Positions 1-5,068 of a DNA stretch of 5,068 nucleotides are shown here, piece after piece; the first letter of the stretch is position 1, and each line of letters starts with the position of its first letter. The position numbers and the translations under genes are program-made. The DNA lies in assembly GCA_027487195.1 (NCBI GenBank), contig JAIYEB010000205.1, forward strand, positions 1-5,068. The letters run 5' to 3'. The notes below the pieces were generated by a model that made no database searches, had not been told where the DNA came from, and was given only the letters and a program-made list of their open reading frames with translations. This DNA comes from Hyphomicrobiales bacterium. Lineage in GTDB: Bacteria; Pseudomonadota; Alphaproteobacteria; Rhizobiales; UBA4765.

Positions 1-548
1 GCTGGCCGCAACACCCGTTCCCCAATGGCGTATCCGGTTTGCAGCACCTGCACGACCGTGCCGGGGGCGACGTCGGATGTCGGCAGCTCGAACATGGCTT
101 GATGCATGTTCGGGTCAAAGCGCTTGCCCTCCGCCTCGATGGCTTTTACGCCGTGGCGTTCAAGCGTCTGGACCAGCGTGCGTTCTGTGAGTTCGACACC
201 TTCGATAAAGGCTTTCATGGCCTCGGATTCGCGCTGGTCTACCGGAACCGCATCAATCGCGCGGCGCAGATTGTCGCCAACACCGAGCATGTCGCGGGCG
301 AACTTTGTCACGCCATAGGTGTTGGCGTCCTTGACCTCGCGCTCGGTGCGCCGGCGCAGGTTTTCCATGTCGGCAAGGGTGCGCAGCAGCTTGTCCTTGA
401 AGTCGGCCGCTTCCGCGCGCGCTGTGTCGCGCTCCGCTTCAAGCAGGATGGTCGGGTCCACCCACGATTCAGACGGGCACCCAGCCTCGGGAGCCTGTGC
501 GGGGTTAAGCTCTGAATCGTTGGGGGTGCCGGGCTTTGGTTCAGACAT
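1..548 (-). CDS. grpE: Co-chaperone GrpE (nucleotide-exchange factor of DnaK), C-terminus cut by window edge
   Basis: GrpE is a cytoplasmic homodimer that drives ADP release from the chaperone DnaK. Reading the minus strand from the ATG at 548 gives 182 complete codons, open to the window edge. The N-terminus (residues 1-35) is acidic, Pro-rich and probably disordered. A long charged helix follows (about 35-75) with the typical ENLRRR stretch at 62-67, then the four-helix region. The family signature in the C-terminal beta domain is present: G141, F144-D145-P146, H149, A151-M152, then [11 protein letters not shown] at 172-182. GrpE proteins usually end 10-25 residues after this RVLRPA motif, so only a short tail is missing. 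The start is supported by normal family length, but the ribosome binding site is weak (a GAG about 9 bases upstream). The preceding gene encodes an efflux pump, not hrcA. Identity is seen directly from motifs and is near certain. Confidence 0.96.
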   Translation of the reverse strand, partial: MSEPKPGTPNDSELNPAQAPEAGCPSESWVDPTILLEAERDTARAEAADFKDKLLRTLADMENLRRRTEREVKDANTYGVTKFARDMLGVGDNLRRAIDAVPVDQRESEAMKAFIEGVELTERTLVQTLERHGVKAIEAEGKRFDPNMHQAMFELPTSDVAPGTVVQVLQTGYAIGERVLRP

Positions 549-586
549 GAAGAGATGCTCGCGATTGGGATGGGTTGACCGCTATG

Positions 587-612
587 TCGAGGACAAGAGT
601 GGCAAATTCAAG
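587..612 (-). promoter_or_regulatory. Candidate heat-shock (RpoH-like) promoter for grpE
   Basis: In the 112-base gap before grpE the minus strand carries CTTGAA (607-612). After 14 bases comes CCTCGA (587-592), which partly resembles the sigma-32 -10 element CCCCAT. This would place the transcript start about 30 bases before the grpE ATG. The -35 half is a perfect match but the -10 half is poor, and a sigma-70 reading of the same region (TTGAAT, then ACATAG or CATAGC at 18-19 bases) is no better. The assignment is inferred mainly from grpE being a classic heat-shock gene. Confidence 0.25.
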
Positions 613-613
613 T

Positions 614-636
614 GGGACGCAACAGGTTTGAGTCCC
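614..636 (-). other. Short inverted repeat downstream of the efflux gene
   Basis: GGGAC (614-618) and GTCCC (632-636) form perfect 5-base arms around a 13-base loop, 25 bases past the stop of the Bcr/CflA gene. No run of T follows on the minus strand, so it does not qualify as an intrinsic terminator. It could be a weak 3' stem or chance. It also lies just upstream of the candidate grpE promoter. Confidence 0.15.
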
Positions 637-660
637 TTCGAAGATTGAACGTGTCCGCCG

Positions 661-1878
661 TCAGGTTTTTGCGCGCGCCGCCGCAATCATCGCATCACGC
701 GCGCCCTGCGTGAGAAACAAGATGAGGAGCCCACCAAGAGCCACGGTGGCAATGGTCAGGGGCAGAGGCCAGGCACTGCCGCCAAGCATCTTGCCAACCA
801 GGATGCCGAGAATGGCTGCAGAGCCCATCTGCGACAGGCCAAGAAGCGAGGAGGCCGCACCTGCCCTGTCTGGGAACGGGGTCATTGCGCCGACCTGGAT
901 CTGGGGCAAGGCAATCCCAACGCCCAGAGAGTAGACCGTCATGGGCAGCAGGATGGCGAGAACGCTGGTCTGGAAAAGTCCGTGCGCCACGACCATCAGC
1001 GTGCCGCCGAGCGCCATGGCGATGACGCCGATCTTCAGCGTGCCTTCGATCAAGCGCGTGCGCACAATGCGCTGCGACACGGTAGCGCCGGTGATGAACC
1101 CGATCACGCAGACGCCAAAGGCAAAGCCAAACAGCAGCGGTGTCAGCCCATAGATGCCCTGCAGGACGAAGCTTGAGCCCGAAATGAACGCAAACAGCCC
1201 GCCATAGGTGCAGCAGACCAGCATCAGGTATCCGCGATAGCCGCCATTGCGCAAAAGCTCGCGGTACACCCTGACGATGTTGACGATGGAAACGGGCTCG
1301 GGCGCGCGTGCCTTCAATGTCTCCGGCAGGCCAATAAGCACCACTGTGGACAACACAAGCGCAAACACCGTGACAGCCACAAAGCTGCCCTGCCAGCCGA
1401 CCGCCGTTTCAAGAATGCCGCCCAGGACCGGAGCAATCGCGGGCACAACCCCCATGATCGATCCCATGCGGGCGAGTTCCTTGCCGGCCCGCTCGAGGCT
1501 GTAGAGATCGCGCACAACCGTTCGCGCCAACACGATCGGGCCTGAAGCGCCAAGGGCCTGAAAGAACCGCGCAACGGTCATGGCCTCGATGGAGGGCGCG
1601 AGCGCGATTGCGGCTGTGGCAATGATGAACAGGGACAGGCCAATCAAAAGCACCGGCTTTCGGCCATGTCGATCGGCCAGCGGGCCGTAGAAGATCTGCC
1701 CAACCGCAAAGCCAAACAGGAACGCCGAGAGCGTCAACTGGACCTGCGAGACGCTGGCGCCAAAGAAGGCGCCAATCGCCGGGAGCGAGGGCAGGTACAT
1801 GTCGGTTGAAAGAGGGCCGAGCGATGTCAGGATCGCAAGCACGATCGTGAGCGCCAGGGTGTCTGGCTTCAACTGCAT
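661..1878 (-). CDS. Bcr/CflA-family MFS multidrug efflux transporter
   Basis: This 405-residue protein is a 12-helix major facilitator of the drug:H+ antiporter type, acting in the inner membrane to export small toxic compounds. Length is standard for Bcr/CflA. Helix 1 is followed by the family-typical STDMYLPSLPAI at 24-35. MFS motif A, GPLADRHGRKP, is at 65-75 between helices 2 and 3. The motif B region, RFFQALGASG, is at 104-113 with its conserved Arg. The antiporter motif C region, MGVVPAIAPVLGG, is at 142-154, and PET follows helix 6 at 185-187. A basic loop around 190-215 joins the two halves. The start fits the family, whose members begin just before helix 1. The ribosome site is weak, and the gene starts 18 bases after the upstream peptidase stop, so translation may depend on the upstream gene. 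The substrate cannot be told; Bcr/CflA members export drugs such as bicyclomycin, chloramphenicol or sulfonamides. No regulator gene is adjacent. Confidence 0.93.
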   Translation of the reverse strand: MQLKPDTLALTIVLAILTSLGPLSTDMYLPSLPAIGAFFGASVSQVQLTLSAFLFGFAVGQIFYGPLADRHGRKPVLLIGLSLFIIATAAIALAPSIEAMTVARFFQALGASGPIVLARTVVRDLYSLERAGKELARMGSIMGVVPAIAPVLGGILETAVGWQGSFVAVTVFALVLSTVVLIGLPETLKARAPEPVSIVNIVRVYRELLRNGGYRGYLMLVCCTYGGLFAFISGSSFVLQGIYGLTPLLFGFAFGVCVIGFITGATVSQRIVRTRLIEGTLKIGVIAMALGGTLMVVAHGLFQTSVLAILLPMTVYSLGVGIALPQIQVGAMTPFPDRAGAASSLLGLSQMGSAAILGILVGKMLGGSAWPLPLTIATVALGGLLILFLTQGARDAMIAAARAKT

Positions 1879-1890
1879 GTCAGACCATCA

Positions 1891-1910
1891 ATCGCGTCAG
1901 ATCGCGTCAG
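1891..1910. repeat. Perfect 10-base tandem duplication spanning the peptidase stop codon
   Basis: ATCGCGTCAG occurs twice back to back (1891-1900 and 1901-1910). The minus-strand stop TGA of the metallopeptidase (1897-1899) lies in the copy at 1891-1900, while the other copy encodes its last residues. Ten bases is not a multiple of three, so the duplication changes the reading frame downstream. Confidence 0.9.
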
Positions 1911-2715
1911 GATCGGGGTGATGGCCTGCAACCGGCCCATACGCATGCAGCGTTGCGCCATCTGCGCGCATCCAGGCCTTCGCGCGATCCATGTCCGGGC
2001 AGAGTTCGCGGCACAATCTCCAGAAGCGCGGCGAATGGTTCATTTCCTTGAGATGGGCAACCTCATGGGCCGCGAGATATTCGAGAACGAACGGGGGTGC
2101 CATGATCAGACGCCAAGAGAAGGAGATGGCCCCTGTCGATGAGCAGGAGCCCCAGCGCGTTGTCTGATCGCGAATCGTGACGCGCTTGGCCTTCTTGCCA
2201 ATGGTCGCGGCGTGGTGCGTGACGGCGTGCACGAAGTCCGTTCGAGCCTCGCGCTTGAGATAATCGACCATGCGGCGTTCGATATGCGCATCCTCGCCGC
2301 CGACATGAAGTTCGATGACACCGTCATCGCGCTCGACCCGCTCAACGTCTCCGCGCAGCCGCCCCGTGGCGACAATGCGGTGCGGCAATCCGCGGACCGG
2401 AATCATGGCGCCATCTTCAAACGGGGTGCGTCGCCCGGCTGTTGCAAGGCGCTGTAACAACCATCCCGTGTGGCGCTCGGCAAAGGATTTGGCGTCCGAG
2501 AGTTTGGCCCAGCTTGGAACCGTCAGGACAATCTCGCCGGAACCCGGCTTCACGCGCAACGTGAAGCGGCGCGCCCGGCGCGAGCGCCGAAGCATGACGA
2601 TTCGGCTTTCCTCACCGATGACGAGTTCAAAGTCCCCCGATCCCGCCTTCGGCGAGCGCAAAAGGGCAGAAAGGCCTTGAATCAAGCCTCGCTGCGGAAT
2701 TCGGTCAGTTTCCAT
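1897..2715 (-). CDS. YgjP/DUF45-type zinc metallopeptidase (SprT/WLM-like), M48-related fold
   Basis: This 272-residue predicted cytoplasmic protein belongs to the YgjP-like metallopeptidase family (DUF45, PF01863). The N-terminal part carries the family's basic beta-strand motif RRSRRARRFTLRV at 43-55, followed by a tryptophan-bearing segment (VPSWA 66-70, then HTGWLLQRL 82-90). The C-terminal catalytic part has TRWGSCSS at 186-193, typical of the family. The zinc motif HEVAH follows at 217-221 (ligands H217 and H221, catalytic E218), with NHSPRFW at 226-232 where H227 is the expected third ligand. All active-site residues are present. There is no signal peptide or membrane helix. The ATG at 2715 is preceded by TAAGG with 7 bases of spacing, a fair ribosome site. 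The physiological substrate of the family is poorly known; relatives of this fold act on DNA-protein crosslinks or unfolded proteins, but that cannot be transferred here. It is followed 18 bases later by the efflux gene, so the two are probably one operon. Confidence 0.9.
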   Translation of the reverse strand: METDRIPQRGLIQGLSALLRSPKAGSGDFELVIGEESRIVMLRRSRRARRFTLRVKPGSGEIVLTVPSWAKLSDAKSFAERHTGWLLQRLATAGRRTPFEDGAMIPVRGLPHRIVATGRLRGDVERVERDDGVIELHVGGEDAHIERRMVDYLKREARTDFVHAVTHHAATIGKKAKRVTIRDQTTRWGSCSSTGAISFSWRLIMAPPFVLEYLAAHEVAHLKEMNHSPRFWRLCRELCPDMDRAKAWMRADGATLHAYGPVAGHHPDPDAI

Positions 2716-2835
2716 GCAGCAACCTTAGCATGTGTTCTCCAAGGGCGCATCGCTCCTCGTCTACTTAACCCATTTGAACAGTAGGGAGTTTGCGGACCTA
2801 CCCACTATAGCCTTGGACGCCCAATAGTTGCTGGC

Positions 2836-2864
2836 GTTGGGAAGCAGATGTTTCCCGACCCAAC
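2836..2864 (-). other. Overlapping inverted repeats downstream of phaZ (possible 3' stem-loop)
   Basis: GTTGGG (2836-2841) and CCCAAC (2859-2864) are perfect 6-base arms. GGGAA (2839-2843) and TTCCC (2852-2856) offer an alternative 5-base stem sharing bases with the first, so only one can form at a time. The element begins 33 bases after the phaZ stop. No T run follows on the minus strand, so a classic intrinsic terminator is not supported. It could protect the mRNA 3' end or be chance. Confidence 0.25.
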
Positions 2865-2896
2865 CCCATGCGGGCTGCACAGTCTGGGCTGTTGTG

Positions 2897-4228
2897 TCAG
2901 TGCTTCTTGGCGTGTTGGGGCTCGGATTCCGCTGACACTGCATTGCTGTTTGCAGCTGGCGGTGAGGAGGCCTTCTTTGCGCCCGCGCCGGCCTTGTAGG
3001 CGACCGTCAGCATGAAATCGGAGATGCGCGGCATGATCTCTGCGCGGAACCGAGACCCGTTGAACACACCGTAGTGACCCACTGCCGGCTGGGTGTAGTG
3101 GACCTTGCGATCCGCCGGAATGTTGACGCACAGATCAATGGCGGCTTCGGTTTGCCCGCCGCCGGTAATGTCGTCCCGCTCGCCCTCAACAGTCATCAGG
3201 GCCACGCGCGAAATCGCTGTCAGGTCGACGCGCTCCCCGCGATGCATCATCTCGCCCTTGGGCAGCGCATGCTGGATGAACACCACATCAACGGTCTGAA
3301 GATAGAACTCACCCGTCAGATCCATCACGGCGAGATACTCATCATAGAACTCGCGATGCTTGGTCGCGGTATCGCCGTCACCCTTGATCAGGTGTTGATA
3401 CATCTCCCGGTGGGCGTCGACATGGCGGTCAAGGTTCATGGACATGAACCCGCCAATCTGCAGGAAGCCCGGATAGACATCGCGCATGAAGCCTGGATGG
3501 GGGAAGGGAACCTTCAGGACGGCGTTGTTGCGAAACCAGTCGAGACCCTTCTCAACCGCAAGCGTGTTCACCTGAGTGGGGGAGCGGCGCGTATCAATCG
3601 GCCCGCCCATGAGCACCATCGACACCGGAACAAACGGGTCCTTGCGCGCTTCCATCACGGCAACAGCGGCAAGCACCGGTACGGACGGTTGGCAAACCGC
3701 CATGATGTGCGTGTCCGGGCCAAGGGCGTGCAGCATCGAAATCACGTAGTCGATGTAGTCATCGAGATCGAAGGGGCCTGCAGAGAAGGGCACATTTCGC
3801 GCATCAACCCAATCCGTGATGTAGACATCATGGGTGGGGAGGAAGGCCTCGACCGTGCCGCGAAGCAATGTCGCGAAGTGGCCGGACATGGGTGCAACCA
3901 TCAGGATGCGCTGGTGCGGGCGCTTGCCGCTCGGCGCCTTGGCCTTGGAGAAATGGATGAGCTTGCAGAAGGGGCGCTCCCAGACCACTTCCTCATGAAC
4001 TGCGACGCGCTCGCCTCCGACCAGAACGGTCTTGATCCCGAATTCGGGTTTTGCGTAGCGGCGGGTGGTGCGCTCGAACATTTCTGCGGCTGCTGCCATG
4101 GAGCGGCCGTACACGGTGTTGGAAAGCGGGTTTGCGGGATTTCGAAACATCAACCGCGTGACATCAGCGGCCGCTCGTAGAGGTGTCACAAAAGCATGGT
4201 TCATTTCGTAGAGGTGATAAAGGGGCAC
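2897..4228 (-). CDS. phaZ: Intracellular poly(3-hydroxybutyrate) depolymerase
   Basis: This 443-residue enzyme hydrolyses the ester bonds of native intracellular PHB granules, releasing stored carbon (EC 3.1.1.75 type). The N-terminus has the conserved LYHLYEMN (3-10) of the PhaZ family. An alpha/beta-hydrolase core follows, with a hydrophobic strand and MSGHFATLLRGT (114-125), then DVYITDWVDARNVP (134-147). The nucleophile is a cysteine in AVCQPSVP (C179), where most lipase-like enzymes have serine; this matches the active-site Cys of the Ralstonia PhaZa1 class. The acid is probably D352 in GERDDIT, and the base is H385 in VGHYGVFNGSRFR; spacing agrees with the Ralstonia C/D/H triad. There is no signal peptide, as expected. 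The last 30 residues are a low-complexity Ala/Ser/Lys tail. The start is GTG: an in-frame TGA lies immediately before it, AGGGA sits 8 bases upstream, and the conserved LYHLYE would be lost if the ATG at codon 9 were used. The gene stands alone, with no phaC, phaR or phasin gene in the window. Confidence 0.95.
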   Translation of the reverse strand: MPLYHLYEMNHAFVTPLRAAADVTRLMFRNPANPLSNTVYGRSMAAAAEMFERTTRRYAKPEFGIKTVLVGGERVAVHEEVVWERPFCKLIHFSKAKAPSGKRPHQRILMVAPMSGHFATLLRGTVEAFLPTHDVYITDWVDARNVPFSAGPFDLDDYIDYVISMLHALGPDTHIMAVCQPSVPVLAAVAVMEARKDPFVPVSMVLMGGPIDTRRSPTQVNTLAVEKGLDWFRNNAVLKVPFPHPGFMRDVYPGFLQIGGFMSMNLDRHVDAHREMYQHLIKGDGDTATKHREFYDEYLAVMDLTGEFYLQTVDVVFIQHALPKGEMMHRGERVDLTAISRVALMTVEGERDDITGGGQTEAAIDLCVNIPADRKVHYTQPAVGHYGVFNGSRFRAEIMPRISDFMLTVAYKAGAGAKKASSPPAANSNAVSAESEPQHAKKH

Positions 4229-4232
4229 TCAC

Positions 4233-4244
4233 AGTTTCCCTATG
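4233..4244 (-). promoter_or_regulatory. Ribosome binding site that supports the GTG start of phaZ
   Basis: On the minus strand the segment reads CATAGGGAAACT, with AGGGA separated from the GTG by 8 bases. Between them and directly adjoining the GTG is an in-frame TGA. Together they fix the phaZ start at 4228, not at the downstream ATG of codon 9. Confidence 0.6.
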
Positions 4245-4250
4245 AAACGG

Positions 4251-4262
4251 CCGCAAATGCGG
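4251..4262. promoter_or_regulatory. Perfect 12-base palindromic site just upstream of phaZ
   Basis: CCGCAAATGCGG has perfect 5-base arms (CCGCA/TGCGG) around AA, ending 22 bases before the phaZ start codon. It would sit in the leader or overlap the transcript start, a position suited to a repressor site. No regulator can be named from sequence alone. Confidence 0.3.
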
Positions 4263-4281
4263 TCTGGTCGTATCACCCTCG

Positions 4282-4298
4282 TTCGGAAGTATTCCGGA
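4282..4298. promoter_or_regulatory. Dyad-symmetric site in phaZ upstream region
   Basis: CGGAA (4284-4288) and TTCCG (4292-4296) flank GTA, giving a 13-base perfect dyad. One further outer pair (T4282/A4298) matches after a single mismatch. It lies between the candidate promoter and the gene. Operator function is inferred from symmetry and position only. Confidence 0.3.
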
Positions 4299-4310
4299 CG
4301 TGGCTCTTAC

Positions 4311-4330
4311 ATGGTCGCTACAACGACCAT
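4311..4330. promoter_or_regulatory. 7-base inverted repeat overlapping the candidate phaZ promoter
   Basis: ATGGTCG (4311-4317) and CGACCAT (4324-4330) are perfect 7-base arms around the 6-base loop CTACAA. No T run follows on the minus strand, so it is not a standard terminator of the upstream transporter gene. It covers the -10 region of the promoter candidate, so an operator role is possible. Confidence 0.35.
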
Positions 4331-4345
4331 ATTGCGATGCACCAA
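4317..4345 (-). promoter_or_regulatory. Candidate sigma-70 promoter for phaZ
   Basis: The minus strand reads TTGGTG (4340-4345), 17 bases, then TGTAGC (4317-4322). The first hexamer resembles TTGACA and the second is a weak -10. The implied leader is about 80 bases. This is a low-information match, supported mainly by optimal spacing and by phaZ needing its own promoter after the 216-base gap. Confidence 0.22.
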
Positions 4346-4358
4346 CGCTAGAGACCGA

Positions 4359-4373
4359 TTGTGCAGTGCGCAA
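4359..4373. promoter_or_regulatory. Near-palindrome TTGTGC-AGT-GCGCAA, loosely PhaR-operator-like
   Basis: The two 6-base arms are complementary at five of six positions around AGT. The core TGC-N3-GC agrees with part of the CTGC-N3-GCAG type of site attributed (from memory) to PhaR in other alphaproteobacteria. PhaR is the PHB-sensing repressor of granule genes. The outer bases differ, so this is a suggestion only. Confidence 0.25.
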
Positions 4374-4400
4374 GTCCGTACCGTCACCGGTAGGTCGCAC
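4366..4400 (-). other. Possible 3' stem-loop after the ABC transporter gene
   Basis: An inner stem TACCG (4379-4383) / CGGTA (4388-4392) with a 4-base loop is nested inside an outer pair GTGCG (4366-4370) / CGCAC (4396-4400), with an asymmetric internal loop. It starts 44 bases past the permease stop. There is no T run, so termination here would have to be factor dependent, or the stem only stabilises the mRNA. It overlaps the TTGTGC near-palindrome. Confidence 0.25.
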
Positions 4401-4444
4401 ACAGTCGATCCTTCCTGATTACGCACTTTGGACGAAATACCTTT

Positions 4445-5068
4445 CTATTCTCCTGACTGCATCAGCGAGCCTTCTCTCCGGGCGGACTCCAGCAGGCGAA
4501 CGAAGATGACCCAGGCCGCAGAGATCGCGACAGCATTGAGCGCCAGACCCTGCCACATCAGATCAGCACGAAAGACCTTGTCATTTGCCAGAGCGCGCAG
4601 ACCCTCGAACACGTAGGTCGGAGGCAGCATCCAGGAGATGGTTTGAATCGCCTGCGGCAGGACTGCGACCGGATAGTAGACGCAGACAACGGGCATGAGG
4701 ATGAACATGAGCGTCCAGGCCAGGCTTTCCGCGCCAAGCCCATGGCGCAGGATCAGGCCGGCGACGACCAGGCCCACAGCCCATGATGTCAGGATCAGGT
4801 TCATAAAGAACGCGGCCAGCCCAAGGCCAAGACCCCAGAGATTGAAGCCGAAAAACACGATTGCGAGCAATGTGACCGGCACCATGCCAATGCAAAGCCG
4901 CACGATGCTCATGATCATCAGGCCCACGACAAACTCGTTGGCCCTCAGGGGTGTCATCAACAGGTTGCCCATGTTGCGCGACCAGACCTCTTCCAGGAAC
5001 GACATGGAAAAGCCGAGCTGGCCGCGAAACAGAATGTCCCAGAGCATGGCGCCTGCAATGAAGGCGCC
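4445..5068 (-). CDS. ABC-2 type transporter permease, N-terminus outside window
   Basis: The reading frame stays open to the window edge (GAFIAGAM precedes the Met at 5047), so 207 residues of the C-terminal part are visible and the Met at 5047 is internal. ABC-2 permeases are normally about 250-270 residues, so roughly 50-60 are missing. The visible part begins at a helix end, followed by a cytoplasmic loop with EEVWSRNMGNLLMTPLRANEFVVG, the coupling region of drug- or polysaccharide-type exporters. Four or five hydrophobic helices follow, with the family's re-entrant segment near the C-terminus: YYPVAVLPQAIQTISWMLPPTYVFEGLRAL (residues 125-154 counted from the Met at 5047), where the LP, PPTY and E-x-LR positions are typical of NodJ/DrrB-like permeases. 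It ends with a short charged cytoplasmic tail. It should work in the inner membrane with an ATPase subunit, whose gene is expected upstream (above 5068). Whether it exports a drug, lipid or glycan cannot be told. Confidence 0.9.
   Translation of the reverse strand, partial: GAFIAGAMLWDILFRGQLGFSMSFLEEVWSRNMGNLLMTPLRANEFVVGLMIMSIVRLCIGMVPVTLLAIVFFGFNLWGLGLGLAAFFMNLILTSWAVGLVVAGLILRHGLGAESLAWTLMFILMPVVCVYYPVAVLPQAIQTISWMLPPTYVFEGLRALANDKVFRADLMWQGLALNAVAISAAWVIFVRLLESARREGSLMQSGE

Noticed and set aside
39..515. Open frame of 158 codons on the plus strand
   Set aside because: It lies opposite grpE, whose reading on the minus strand has unmistakable family motifs; the plus frame resembles nothing.
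2755..2800. T-loop-like GTTCAAAT on the minus strand suggesting a tRNA
   Set aside because: The flanking bases do not form the 5-base T stem, and no acceptor, D or anticodon arms could be assembled around it.
2785..2825. TATAGT on the minus strand as a -10 box for the metallopeptidase gene
   Set aside because: No acceptable -35 hexamer lies 16-18 bases upstream, so a promoter cannot be supported.
2761..2943. Small minus-strand open frame (60 codons) crossing the phaZ stop and the following gap
   Set aside because: It starts inside phaZ in another frame, has no evident ribosome site and no recognisable protein features.
3074..4180. Long open frame (368 codons) on the plus strand opposite phaZ
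   Set aside because: It is exactly antisense to a clear phaZ gene; the composition (His, Asn, Arg and Val rich, no recognisable domain) is typical of a shadow frame created by GC-rich codon bias.
4164..4509. Short open frames on both strands across the phaZ upstream gap
   Set aside because: They overlap conserved ends of phaZ or of the permease, have no start context and low-complexity or basic composition; the gap is better read as non-coding.
5048..5068. Two GGCGCC palindromes at the window end
   Set aside because: They encode Gly-Ala repeats within the permease reading frame and are ordinary for a GC-rich membrane protein gene.

Overview
The window reads as a chromosomal stretch of a GC-rich alphaproteobacterium. 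The GrpE sequence and the cysteine-type intracellular polyhydroxyalkanoate (PHA) depolymerase fit that class, and the general flavour resembles Hyphomicrobiales/Rhodobiaceae-like lineages. The order or family is inference only. All five genes lie on the minus strand, so transcription runs from high to low coordinates. The first and last genes are cut by the window edges.

Layout in transcription order: (1) 5068-4445, the C-terminal two thirds or more of an ABC-2 type transporter permease whose start is outside the window. (2) 4444-4229, a 216-base non-coding gap with several short inverted repeats, probably carrying the end of the permease transcript and the promoter/operator of the next gene. 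(3) 4228-2897, a complete intracellular poly(3-hydroxybutyrate) depolymerase (phaZ) with a GTG start. (4) 2896-2716, a 181-base gap with overlapping inverted repeats. (5) 2715-1897, a YgjP/DUF45-type zinc metallopeptidase with an intact HExxH motif. (6) 1878-661, a Bcr/CflA-type MFS drug efflux transporter, starting 18 bases after the peptidase stop and probably co-transcribed with it. (7) 660-549, a 112-base gap that should hold the grpE promoter. (8) 548-1, grpE, lacking only its extreme C-terminus.

The genes do not form one pathway. phaZ mobilises stored carbon polymer, grpE is the DnaK nucleotide-exchange factor, and the peptidase-efflux pair is probably a small operon of unknown shared purpose. 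I see no mobile element, CRISPR array, tRNA, rRNA or evident novel system. The most useful non-gene observations are a 10-base tandem duplication that sets the stop codon of the peptidase and removes what would be an overlap with the efflux gene, a cluster of dyads upstream of phaZ including one that loosely resembles a PhaR operator, and the absence of hrcA and of a CIRCE element directly upstream of grpE.
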